A DNA stretch of 64,000 nt from contig OZ025263.1 of the NCBI GenBank assembly GCA_964019135.1, positions 26,163,639-26,227,638 of the forward strand, given 5' to 3'. Positions 48,153 to 59,305 of the stretch are shown here, in pieces (positions within the stretch are counted from its first letter, which is position 1; every line of letters starts with the position of its first letter). The notes under the pieces were generated by a model. That model was given only the letters and a program-made list of their open reading frames with translations, did not search any database and was not told where the DNA came from. The position numbers and the translations under genes were made by a program. The DNA is from Arenicola marina. Lineage: Eukaryota; Annelida; Polychaeta; Arenicolidae.

Positions 48153-49880
48153 CCAATCCCCGCCTGGTTTCCTGGTTGATTATTGTGTAAGTCCCATTGC
48201 GACACCAAACCTGTTACATACATAACATTGAACTCACCGTCCCGGCGGGCTGGGCAGCTGTCCCTTGGTAAGCTGGGTCTTGCTTGTCCATTCCTGCCGA
48301 GCAGTCAGTTGGCTGTGGAGCTGGTCGGCACCGGCTGACGGAATATCTACACGTAGTTACTGTAATGTCAATCCCGGCATGCATTGCCGGAGTACTCCAC
48401 AAGCCCCAGCGCCGTCTAACCGTATAACTTGCGCCGTCTACTTTTGTTCATATTAAATATGTTAAAAGGTAAAAAAAAATGACAATGTGCTGGCTACTCC
48501 AAATGCTTTGTCTGTCTACCTCATCAATGCATCGCGTTATTCATTGTACGCGGGTCCAGCGGGAGAACACAGTGACATGAAGCATTCGTGTGGCATAGCT
48601 AATGGTTTATTTCAAAAGGGTAAACCGGCGTAATGTTACGCGAGTTTACGTAACCACATATAACAATAGTTCCATTGACTAAACACGCTTTGGTGGAATG
48701 CGTGAAGCAGGTGTGGGCTGCTTGTGATTTGGATTTGCCACAGTAATCTGGAAAACAACCCGTATCTGGTGAAAGATCAATGGCAAATGCCATTTATTCA
48801 ATAAAGATAAAATTGACAAAATATACAATAATAATATAAACAATATTACACAAGTATGAAGTTCATATAAATGCTACATTGTACGATTTGTGGATATATA
48901 AGTTTATAGCTTCAATATACAGAGTGAAACAAAGGCTTACCTGGAGAATAACCCGTATCTGGTGAATGATCAGTGGCAAATGCGCAGATTTGGCTGAAGG
49001 CATTTGCCACAAGTACCTTGACACGATTAATATTAGCCAATGAGCAGTTTGAAATGTTTGAGCTAATCAAGCTAAGCAAGAGATGACGAATAGAATGACA
49101 TTGTAGCATTAACATACCAGCGCCCGTGAAAGATATAACCCTGACTAAACAAGCGACAGTCTCTACATAACATTGCGTGACATCAATCCAATTACCCAAT
49201 CTAGCACGTCATGCAATAGAAAATTGACAGCGTTTTGTGGGCATACGCCCGAAATATGGGAGGTGGCGAGAAATATAGGAGGAAGGCGGAGATTCGGGAA
49301 ATTCTTTCGCCAAAAGTTTCCTCCTACTCCCGTAATCAATACTCACGCAAGCCCGGTCAAAACACACGTGATATCCGTGTAGCAGACGCCAAAGAGAGCG
49401 TGTCCTGCTAGGCCAGTGCTCCTCGCTAGAAAGGTCACGGCGTCTGTCGAGCATTTGGATTTGACCGCGAAGAGTTCGCCGATGCGCCCGGGTCCCATAA
49501 ATCTTGCAGCTTGTGCCCGTTGGCTCGCTTATATGATGTAATCGCGACGTGCATCTCAACAGCTGTCGACTTGACTTCAGCAACACGTGGACGACTCAGA
49601 ATGTTGTTTTAGTTGAAAGTTTTGAGTCTGGCGCCTGACACGCTACATGGGGTTAATTACTTCATAGTCCTCGTATTCGTCGCACATGGCCCGTCTAACA
49701 AATATAGAGGGAAGGTAGTGAAGTGTTTCTCTCGTCAGGTCGCGCAGAGAATGACTCAACACATTCAAGTCGTTCAGTCGTTCAATCTTTCGTTTGTGGA
49801 GGTGGATGAGGTCACTGCACCGACCAGCGATGACGTCACCGCGTGTCTCCGGACTCAGTGACGCTTATTTGCTACATACA

Positions 49881-51085
49881 ATGAATGAATGAATGAGTTT
49901 ATTGCTGAAAACGGTCACCGGCCAAAGTGCATACATGGTGATATTCTGTTGTGTGTGCTCATTGTGCCTAGGCTATAGGACAAAAATAATATAAAACAAT
50001 TCAGTTGGCTTCTCTGAATTTAAACATATTATACACAAAAACAGCCAGTCGACAGATTAAATTTTTGTCTCTCGTCGACATAATTCGAACAAAGGAAAAA
50101 CTTAAATCGCACGCTCTAACCTTTTGAACATTTCTATACTATTAAAATGAAGCTGCCCGTCCCACTGTGCCGCTGCATGCAAGAGCACGTTGGCTGCACC
50201 AGCCGCCTTGCACCTATATCCAACCGAACCACTGGATACGGTAAATGGTCCAAGGCCATGGATGTATCAACATTGTGGCTCTTAGATGTGTCAACGCTAT
50301 CGCATGTGTCAACACTACCGCTGGGTGCTTATCACCTTATCCCGCGCATAATATCGCTTTCGGGTGCTTATCCCGCAGGGTGACCATGTCTGCGGCGGGC
50401 TACCTGGCTTGGTGCCAACAGTAATAATATTTTTCCCAAGGCATTATCGCCCGAACCGTCATCAAAACAAACAAATCCCGTACTGTCTCGCGTCCACCAC
50501 TTCCCTTCAGTAGCACATTTTGTCCACTGAAGATTCGTTAAATAACGAACGACGGGCGGGAAACAGCCCCATTTTTTACTCAATCAGCCCCCTTTTTTTA
50601 CTCAATCAATGTATGAGCTTGGGCTTTAGTTTTACTGGACTGATATTCCTTTTATTAGCGTGCTTTAGCCGCAATTTGTGTATTCTGTACAAACAAAATA
50701 CTGTCATACTGTTATTTCTTTCGGTTATTAGTACGAACGCTAGACGGGCGGCTAGTAAAGGTAAATACTTTGAACGCAAAATTGAAGAATGAGGGCGTTC
50801 CAACAGGACGTGAATTTCGTTTTCTACAACCCCACTACTTATACGCAGGTACAACTTCAATCAATTTTCCATCAAAAAACTACTCTTCATTTTGTTTTAG
50901 AGTTCCACCCCTGCGAAAAACCATGACCTTTGTTTTCTCTAGATTAACAGACATGCCCCATTTATTACAAAACGATTCTAGGACATTTATCATTCTCTGT
51001 AACCTCCCCATTGTATCAGCACATTGGACCATATCATCAACAAATATTATAATATTCTGAGCCTCTTCATTTACATATATACCTT
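49881..51085 (-). mobile_element. LINE-C remnant, unit E, with extra RT core
   Basis: Tail (CATT)n at 49881. The 3' UTR and zinc-finger region run to about 50835. Then, after a deletion of the thumb region, an RT core piece follows up to 51085. On the minus strand it reads IIIFVDDMVQCADT (catalytic box FVDD), NVLESFCNKWGMSVN and KTKVMVFRRGG. Units A-C lack this core piece, so E documents what the element was. Confidence 0.75.
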
Positions 51086-51588
51086 GACACTCCCCTTCAA
51101 ACGTATGTTAGGCAGGTACTCCTGGACCATGGCATCCTCAGCCAGGTCAAATCAATGCGGCAAAGTCCACGTCCCGACACATGGTTTAACTACTGCCCCC
51201 GTCCAGCCTTTACTCTTCATGATATCAAATATGGCGTCGCCGCTCTGATCTCGTGATTTCACAAACACAGTGCCGATGATATCCGCTCCGTGGCGCTGTC
51301 GGTCAAGTATGTTATTCTATTTATGTTCCACAAGATAGTTTCTATAGGATTATAAATCAGAGTATTATCAGCATGCAATTTCCAGAGCCAGCCTTTGAAG
51401 TGTTCAGGCTGTAGCTTGTAGTCCCAGACATTAGTCACTAGAACCATGTCGTGCATGCTCCAATTCACATCGGGGTTATTCCAAACGGCACCCTCTGCCG
51501 AGACGCCTCTATTTCCCAAGGCTGCCGCCAGGATGTCAACGCCTGCTCTTGGAATATCACGATTGCTCTTTGCTATGGCAACCCGAAG
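51086..51588 (-). pseudogene. ATP-grasp ligase exon remnant, unit E
   Basis: Degraded copy. The acceptor side (AG at 51589-51590) and about 110 N-terminal codons are recognisable, with the NWSMHDMVLVTNVWDY segment intact. A loss of about 70 bp near 51168 removes part of the central region. Small indels shift the frame, and everything after the segment equivalent to residue 190 is missing. The remnant abuts LINE-C reverse transcriptase sequence at about 51085. Confidence 0.8.
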
Positions 51589-51708
51589 CTGAAAAACCTA
51601 AACATAATAATATATGTCATAAAATGATCTCAGCAGTTTGAATACGCGTTTGAATAAATTCAGTATCACTTGTTTTCGCTCTAAGTTATCAGCTTTCCAA
51701 CCAGTAAG

Positions 51709-52862
51709 TCTACATTAAAGCCATTTATAGAGCAATATGCCCCTGAGAAACGAGTAAGTCATTTAAATGCAACTTGTCGGTTTAGGTACGTGTAAACTAA
51801 ATATAAAAACCTGTTCATTTAAAGACGTTTCGACGTCATGACAAAAATTTAATCTTGGAAAATCAAAATGTATTTGGTGCTATAAAAATAATGTTTGCAA
51901 CATGGACTGGACGACATACGAAGACAAATTTTTAAGGCGAAAATGAAATGAAAAGGGCGCGGTGATGAGCCCTCGCGAACCATGGCAAACCACCAACAAT
52001 CTTGCTGACCCGACCGCCGTTTGTGTTTCCTTAGACACCGCAGATTTTATTCAATAGTGAATTTAAAGTACAAGAGGTGATGATGAGGTTTTTGCTGCGT
52101 TATTTAAATCGGTTGGTATAGACTGTAATATTTTGAATCAAATGATTTAAGCGCTGGTCTACGCATGCCCTCTCGGGACATGGTTAGAAAAAAATTCAGA
52201 CGATATCTACTTAATGTCTCGAGACCTTGACATATTAAGTTAAGACTTCGATTTATTAATTAGAGACCTCGAGTTATGATCTCGAGATCTCGGTGTTTTT
52301 AGTAGAGACTCAGTGAGGTCACATTGACCGAGTGACCATCAAAACACCCGTCATAACACCCGTCATAACACCCGTCATAACATCCGTGATTACACTCGTC
52401 ATAACACCAGTCATACCAACTTGAACAATTCGAAATCTAGAGTTATTGAATTGAGTTCTCTACTTAATAATTCGAGACCCGAGTTAGTGAATCGAGTTCT
52501 GTACTTGTGTGGCTTCCTGATGTAATACGCCATGAGCATTCGTTGTGGCCATATGATAACACACATGGTCATACACTGTGTCCAGAGCTGCCCCTTTAGC
52601 CGTCGGTGTGTGTTTATATGGTGCGCAGTTGCAGGCCTGCAGAAAAAAAATCCCGAGAACTAAAGTTAAACAACTCACCACAACGTCCCCCCCCCCCACC
52701 CCCGTCTCCCAACCCCTCATGTTGTACCTCAACCCAGCCACGTCTAGTTGGCGAGCGACCCACTGCTGCCCTCAGTCCCAACCGAGCGGCAAGAGGCGGG
52801 TGTGAGACAGGTCCCAGAACCCAAACTACGATATCTTACAGGACTTCCTAGTAAATTCGAAA
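51709..52862. repeat. Segmental duplication unit F, diverged beginning
   Basis: Same order as the first 1.1 kb of A-D (conserved start, CACCCG-type short repeats, C-rich tract, the block ending in AGGTCCCAGAACCC) but with many substitutions. Homology ends around 52862, just before AAACTTTTTTGTCGG. This marks the right border of the duplicated array. Confidence 0.8.
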
Positions 52863-52969
52863 GAAACTTTTTTGTCGGATAAAGTCGTAAATTTAAAAAA
52901 AAAAGAGAAATAAAAGATTATATAAAGACATCTTTGCAGCAAGAATACATAAAGATTAAGTATACTCAC
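52863..52969. other. Array border and intron-like sequence
   Basis: AT-rich stretch after the end of unit F homology, ending at a minus-strand donor GTGAGTATA. No gene seen. Confidence 0.5.
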
Positions 52970-53120
52970 GGCACTCCTCTGGAGGTTCGATGGTCACGAC
53001 GGCTTTACAGACTGAGATGAGGTCCAGCAGGAAGTCACACCAGGTGTCGCCACAGAAGGCCTCGATGCACTCGAACAACCAGTCCTTGTCACACTAATCA
53101 GACAGGGACTCCAGACATTC
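52970..53120 (-). pseudogene. Cys-rich exon with an in-frame TAG
   Basis: 151 nt between a minus-strand acceptor (pyrimidine-rich TTTGTTTTTCTGCC...CTGTCAG, AG at 53121-53122) and the donor TGCC|GTGAGT (intron from 52969). The frame reads ECLESLSD, a TAG at 53094-53096, then CDKDWLFECIEAFCGDTWCD and FLLDLISVCKAVVTIEPPEEC: seven cysteines, suggesting an extracellular disulphide-rich module. I do not recognise the family. The TAG may mark a dead exon, or the real exon may begin after it. It lies on the same strand as the ATP-grasp exons, but I see no evidence that they are spliced together. Confidence 0.45.
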
Positions 53121-53488
53121 CTGACAGGTGCGGTGGCAGAAAAACAAACACTATGAACTGGTGTTTGCTTTGGTAACCTGGTCAAATCTGAGCTAACACA
53201 CAGTTGACATGGACATCACTACAATACACTTAGTTCTATTTGTTATGGCGGAAACTATTTTTAGCATTCAAAAATAATTCAAATATTAGTTGTTGACATG
53301 AAAAGTCAGACAGTAATCGTTTGCATATCAATTCATAAATCATTAGCGCATAACGTATGCTGATATCAACCAAAATAATTGGATTTCAATAATGTATCTT
53401 GATATGTGTTAAAGACTTTGATCTGAAGATACTTTTTTAAGTCAATCAAATAGGTCGATATCAAAGCAAGAGCTTAAAATGAAGATAT
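53121..53488. other. Intergenic or intronic AT-rich sequence
   Basis: Nothing recognisable except degenerate TTGATATC words leading into the following minisatellite. Confidence 0.4.
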
Positions 53489-53826
53489 ATCTTTGATATC
53501 AAGACATAACTTTGATATCGAGACATAACTTTGATTTCAAGACATAACTTTGATATCAAAACATAACTTTGATTTCAAGATATGACTTTGATATCAAGAC
53601 ATAACTTTGATATCAAGACATAACTTTGATTTCAAGACATAACTTTGATATCAAGACATAACTTTGATATCAAGACATAACTTTGATATCAACACATAAC
53701 TTTGAAAGCAAGACATAACTTTGATATCAAGATAACTTTGATATCAGGACATAACTTTGATATCAAGACATAACTTTGATATCAAGACATAACTTGATAT
53801 CAAGACATAAGTTTGAGATCGCAATA
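53489..53826. repeat. 19-bp minisatellite
   Basis: About 17 copies of AAGACATAACTTTGATATC, with TTTC variants and a few shortened units. Confidence 0.95.
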
Positions 53827-55502
53827 GCAGTTTGATACGATTGCATAGTGTAGGGCCACTGGACACCCCCTTCCTCCCACCAGAACTGAGACCTGCCTTG
53901 TATGGGGATTCGTTCAGGATGCTGCATGCCTCTAGCGCCTCTTCCGCATCACAGATGTCTTCCGGTAAGGCTAGTGGAGAATGTGAAGGGTTTGATATAA
54001 GTATAGACTACTATTACGAATATAACGTTAGCTTGGCTATCATTCATTTTAAATTCCATCAAACGGGTAAGAAGCATATGGATAAGAAATCATATGGATA
54101 GGAGTCATATGGATAAGAATCATATGAATGAGAATCATATGGATAAGAAGCGCTTCGTCGTATGAATGCTATAACTTCAATTTCATGAATATAGTATAAG
54201 CATCGACATTGCATCAGGGCTACCAAGACATTCTGTGCAGATACCTACCTATGATGAGTTGACTAGGATTAAAAAGCTGACTTACCCGATAACTTGTTTT
54301 TGGTGATGTTCAGTTAAAATGCGTGAATGAAAACATCGAACAGACATACAACGACATGGAACACAGGTGACAATGGTAACACCAACCACCGAAAAACGGC
54401 AATCGAAGTGAATGAATAAACAGATGAATAAAGCATCAAGTAAATCTACATCAATAAATATAATTTTCTATAAAATATATATAGACAAAAGCCCAACAAC
54501 GTCTACGTTAAAACCTTGAACACAACTACGATCAGTTCTATCCTAAATTTCTACATTTTCCGCGGCTCTGAGTTATTATACGTTACCAAATGGAATCATT
54601 ACTGGCATTTTAGTCCATGCTATAAATGATTTTTAAGGATTAATTCAGGCAATGCGTTCAATTATCTGAATATCATGGTATTATAGATTGTACTAGTATA
54701 TACATTTATAATTATAGTATTAATTTGCAGCTTTAAGCCTAGTGAAGAACGCCTATGGGGTGTGCGGGCATTTTATCGTCACTAAAGCACGACTTACCTG
54801 CACTGCAAAGATTAGGCGTTACTTTTCTCAGAGAAATCCTGGCAAATCGTTCATTCGCTCCTATGGCGAGTTCTTATAGCGGCATCAAATTAAATCACGT
54901 GGTACAAACGCGGGCTTCGGATTGGCCGCCTAATTATTGTTTTGCATATTATATTAGATAACATAGCATCTTGCATGTTAGATAACAAGCATCCAAAACC
55001 GTTTTCTCGCAGATTTTTCTGATACAAACGTTCTTCGTCATCAAACATATCTTTAAATTTAGATTTTGCGTTTAAGTCCTCAATTAAGTCTCCACGCGAT
55101 TGGTTCTACGGCACCTGTTCAGGCACCTGCTACGTTGTTGTTGTTGTTGGTCTTGTAATTGTCTATCCCACCACGGGATCTAATCTGAAATAATTCTTTT
55201 CATAACGATCTTGTGCAAGATGTTTTGTAAAGTCACCTTTAATAAAGTCGCCAATCGTAGCTGTTCTGGCATTGAGATTACAAACTACAACACTGGACAT
55301 TGCTTTAATGTTAAACACCACCTCATCTCAAATTGCAATGCCATGTTTCTCAATCATATGCATAAGATGCAGATCGTTCATGCGGAAAGTAACCAGAACA
55401 GGCAATTATTATCTGACCATCCAAAAAATATCTGACTGAGCACAATAGCAATAACATGCATAGTTTCTCACTGGTTCCTGCATAGTACCAACACAAATGG
55501 TG
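53827..55502. other. No gene recognised
   Basis: AT-rich unique-looking sequence. There is a small (ATATGGATAAGA)-type repeat at 54075-54150. Open frames here are short and carry no motif I know. Confidence 0.4.
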
Positions 55503-55560
55503 CCCCCCCCCCCCCACCCCCCACCCGCTCTCGTAAATTCCTGGATCCGCCACTGAGTTG
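55503..55560 (-). repeat. C-run and TGGCGGATCCAGG motif, possible MITE end
   Basis: A run of 13 C at about 55503-55515 and a sequence whose minus strand reads AGTGGCGGATCCAGGAATTT. This motif is, from memory, a common end of short interspersed elements in marine animals. The far end was not found. Confidence 0.3.
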
Positions 55561-56390
55561 CCTTCGAGTCTCCCTGACAAGAAGGCTGATTTCCTCATGA
55601 ATCGTCAGTGGTGATCGCCGTAGTTTATCCACCGCCATTCTCTAAGGACTTTCAAGGATGGTCACTGGTCTTCCACTTGTCGAACTGGTTGTTGGATGAT
55701 ATATTGGTGAAACAAGGCGTGGTAGTCCACGGTGTCCTGATGCTCCTCGCTGAGCGAGAATGAGGAGCAGCAGACCACGCCACAACCACCCCCCCCCCAC
55801 CCCGGGTTTAAGGTAAGCACCAAATAATAGCAAGGGAAAAGAGCTCTGTAATTGTGATTAATTAATGAAAGTATATCCAATCACGCACCCTCTGGTGAAT
55901 TTCTATGCTACTCTTCACCGTGCCGTTAAAGAAATATTCTTCATTTAAAAAGTTAACCCCCATTTCACAAAATGGCCAATAATACAGGAATGATATTCAC
56001 AAATGTACATAGTAGCCATAAAAAACAAAATGGTAACTTTTAAAAACTTCTAAAAACATAGTTCTTGTAATAAAAATAAGAAAAAATATAGATAGCCGTG
56101 CAATTTCCCCAGAAAGCTTAAAAATCTTATTTAGAAATATTTTTTGGTGCGGCTTATTTCACACCAATTATCCGTAATTTACGCCTTGTGCTCACATTTT
56201 AATAAATCTGGTTATATATAATGGTCTCCGATATAATTATTATCTACACGAATGTTTTCGGAACTATTTACGCGTTTTCTCAATGATTTTTTCTTGAATT
56301 TTTCGAATTTATCACGGAGAGCTATTATAGGGTAAATACCCTGTGAATGACGTAACGAGTTAGGGATTCCACTTTCACTGACACCCGCCG
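55561..56390. other. No gene recognised
   Basis: Includes a second C-rich tract at about 55789-55803. No supported exon. Confidence 0.4.
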
Positions 56391-56845
56391 ATGTTTGTCG
56401 ACGTTTACCGAGGTCTTGTCTAAATTGCCGAAGCTTATTATACGATGCTCTATTCATTTTATCAATTTTATTCGTGCTTTGTTTCATTACTACTGCGTAA
56501 AATGTCAGGGCTACAGCCCGCCGATGTTTGCCGATGTTTACCGAGGTCTTCTCCAAATCGCCGAGGCTTATTATACGATGCTCTATTCATTTTATCAATT
56601 TTATTCGTGCTTTGTTTCATTACTACTGCGTAAAATGTCAGGGCTACAGCCCGCCAATGTTTGCCGATGTTTACCGAGGTCTTCTCCAAATCGCCGAAGC
56701 TTATTATACGATGCTCTATTCATTTTATCAATTTTATTCGTGCTTTGTTTCATTACTACTGCGTAAAATGTCAGGGCTACAGCCCGCCGGTGTTCGCCGA
56801 TGTTTACCGAGGTCTTCTCCAAATCGCCGAGGCTTATTATGGGGT
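56391..56845. repeat. 133-bp tandem repeat, 3.4 copies
   Basis: GATGCTCTATTCATTTTATC recurs at 56444, 56577 and 56710, exactly 133 bp apart. Overlapping open frames on both strands come from the repetition (133 is not a multiple of 3, so the frames rotate). Confidence 0.95.
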
Positions 56846-57540
56846 GCTAACCTTAAGATAGAAAAGGTTGACGTGGCATCATCAGAGAGTTCCGATCTTC
56901 GCCGTTGTGTCTGTTCTCATGGTTTCTCCGAGCTATGAGGAGACACCTCAAGTAGGACTTGATTTGAGGCAATAATTTGAGGAATATTTCACTACTATTA
57001 TTACTATCTAGAGCGATTATATTCCTTGTGGTATCTTATATAGCCCTATTTGATGTGTCTGGTGCCACTTTCAATTATCGGAGGAAAAATCATCACAAAA
57101 ATCCGACAAAACGCCTGAATTGCTTGTCGTGGAGGCAATACATATGTTCACGGCTTCATCGATGTGCCAAATAACGCTTGTATACCTTTCGGTCTCTAAT
57201 AAACTTGTTATGGGGATTATGGGTAAGGAATTTCCCCATCGTCCATTCTGATATGAATAAAATTGTGACATAGATAATTATGTTTTTGGAACCGACCCAA
57301 ATTAGAATATCGGTCTGGTGTGGAACGTTTACATATAAGCGGGCGAGCCAAAGTCTTTGATAAGAAATGTTATTGACATTATTAAAAAGCGGGTATGTCT
57401 CCATTGTCTCTGTGGGGAATCAATGAAAGCAAATAACATCGAATGAAAACAAATTTGTAATTCCTTTTACACCAAGGTATTATGTACGTTTTGGTCACGT
57501 GATCGTTATTTTAAGCATGATTGCAACCTTTAGTGCGTTT
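56846..57540. other. No gene recognised
   Basis: Mixed AT-rich sequence without motifs. Confidence 0.4.
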
Positions 57541-57810
57541 TGTTCTTAAGCATTGAGGCGGAGATCTCAGCATTTGCAGGGTTTCATTGGAGCGACCTGG
57601 TTGGCATGGCCTGGAGGTCGCCAGCTGTGTGGCTCACAGGCCAAGGCGGGCGAGCACAGGGTTGAGTCCGGTAGGCGAAAAGCTTGCACAAGTCCGAAAC
57701 GCCTAATATCATGGCATCCAAAAATGCATTGCCTCTGTATGCCAACAGCCACATGCAAGGGTGACACCTGGAATGAAATATGTCAAAGTGTGCAGGGTAA
57801 AACATTCTAA
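57541..57810. other. GC-rich block of unknown nature
   Basis: Short compositionally distinct segment, open on both strands. No domain recognised. GGGTTGAGTCCGG at about 57659 is faintly like a tRNA B box, but no A box pairs with it convincingly. Confidence 0.25.
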
Positions 57811-57884
57811 ACTCAAGTTTTATATTCCACTTATATTAGTATCATGCTCATGCTTCAATTTTATCATGCGGTCTCTGCATTTAA

Positions 57885-58075
57885 GCCGGCATCAAGGGGA
57901 ATACTGAGATAACGCAGGATCCCCACGTATTTATGCTGGCATAAGGGGGGAATAATGAGATAACGTAGGATCCCCACGTATTTATGTGGACAATGAGAAA
58001 ATTCAAGATCCTTGCGCATGTATATTACCTCAGGAGGTATAATGCGATAACGTAGAACCCCCTCGTATTGACTAG
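57885..58075. repeat. Imperfect repeat of about 51 bp, three to four diverged copies
   Basis: GGATCCCCACGTATTTATG at 57917 and 57968, with weaker copies ending near 58070 (GATAACGTAGAACCCCC). Confidence 0.65.
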
Positions 58076-58578
58076 GGGCTATGATTTATGTGCCATATAA
58101 TATGTTGCATTGCATATTCTTAAATATATTAGGAATTGTAAGCGGTTCGACACATATGACGAAGTTAAGTAACCTTCCATGTAGAGCGACAGATTTACAA
58201 TTTCGGTGGAGGGTTAAGACGGGGTTAAAGGGCAATTGGGGGCACCTATTGCACCAAAACAAGCTAAAAAAATGTCCCCTCATTAAACTCTCGCCTGCCC
58301 TCACCAACTACCCCCAGATAAATTCTATTCACACAGCGCTTTGTAGTGAAGCAAATGACTTACGACCCAATCGATATATACCTGCGTCAGTTTAGAAGCA
58401 ATAGGTGTATGCTCCCTGGTACGTCCAGGTTTGTTGATCGTTGACCTCAACCCATTCCTCCCCCCCAGGGTAAAGTGAGGTCGCGAGCGCAAAACCCACG
58501 GCTGTGAGAAAGGAATAACACGGTTTAGATACCATGTTCTGTGGTCAAGACACTGCAATACACATATTTATGTGAAAA

Positions 58579-58897
58579 TTTCTGACGCAACAAAATATTC
58601 AACGTACGATAGCTGCAGCACAGCACTGCAACAAAATACTCAACGTACGATAGCTGCAGCATAACACTGCAACAAAATACTCAACGTACGATAGCTGCAG
58701 CACAGCACTGCAACAAAATACTCAACGTACGATAGCTGCAGCACAGCACTGCAACAAAATACTCAACGTACGATAGCTGCAGCACAGCACTGCAGCAAAA
58801 TACTCAACGTACGATAGCTGCAGCATAGCACTGCAACAAAATACTCAACGTACGATAGCTGCAGCACAGCACTGCAACAAAATACTCAACGTACGAC
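58579..58897. repeat. 41-bp minisatellite, about eight copies
   Basis: ACGATAGCTGCAGCA ends at 58620, 58661 and 58702 and so on, a strict 41-bp period. It lies immediately downstream (minus strand) of the exon at 58968-59185. Confidence 0.95.
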
Positions 58898-58967
58898 AGT
58901 GATGCGATGCGACGTGCGATTTGGCGCGCGTAAGAATGCAGTAAATTGCGGTACCTCCATTTCCTAC

Positions 58968-59185
58968 ACACGCTGCTGCGGTGATAGCGAAGACATCATG
59001 TGGTCCGACACCTAGGTCCCCAGGAACGCTTGCAACATTGACAGGGAACATCCACCAAATCCCGTTGACATGTTTATAGACGCCTTTAGGAATACCGTTA
59101 CAGGTCTCCGTTGTCAGCTCGTAGACCCCAAAGTATGCCTTCCAAACTTTCTCCTCTCCGTACATAACCACCTCCGAGCAAGGAG
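58968..59185 (-). CDS. Candidate internal exon, GVYEL...NG..VYKH...WWMF-type module
   Basis: The acceptor is good (TTTCCTTTCCCAAACAG, AG at 59186-59187). The exon then reads PCSEVVMYGEEKVWKAYFG, VYELTTETCNGIPKGVYKHV, NGIWWMFPVNVASVPGD and LGVGPHDVFAITAA. The donor is one of several GT in AGCGTGTGTAGGAA at 58966-58971, so the left end is uncertain by a few bases. The pattern G-Y-E-L, N-G-x-P, V-Y-K-H, W-W, then V-G-P resembles a repeated extracellular module found in many marine invertebrate proteins. That assignment is from memory and moderate at best. The two Cys and the neighbouring Cys-rich exon suggest a secreted protein. Flanked by the 41-bp and 39-bp satellites. Confidence 0.5.
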
Positions 59186-59305
59186 CTGTTTGGGAAAGGA
59201 AACGATGCCATGTAACAATTTATAACTTCCGTATAGGTATTAAGGTTTCAATTTACAGCTAATTTCAATGCAAAAAGTTCATTGCTTATCTATGTGCATC
59301 GTGTG

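Larger units (their letters stand above)
48153..51708. repeat. Segmental duplication unit E, later part only
   Basis: Homology to the units resumes at about 48153, at the point equivalent to 5578 in A, directly abutting a truncated gypsy RT. This start lies upstream of where D stopped, so about 0.95 kb of unit sequence occurs on both sides of the gypsy element. E lacks LINE-B and gag, keeps a longer piece of LINE-C, and ends with a degraded ATP-grasp remnant. It is more diverged than A-C. Confidence 0.8.

Noticed and set aside
56391..56938. Overlapping frames of 114-136 codons with FYQFYS repeats
   Set aside because: Produced by the 133-bp tandem repeat on both strands.
57541..57810. tRNA-derived SINE
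   Set aside because: Only a weak B-box-like word; no A box, tail or target duplication.
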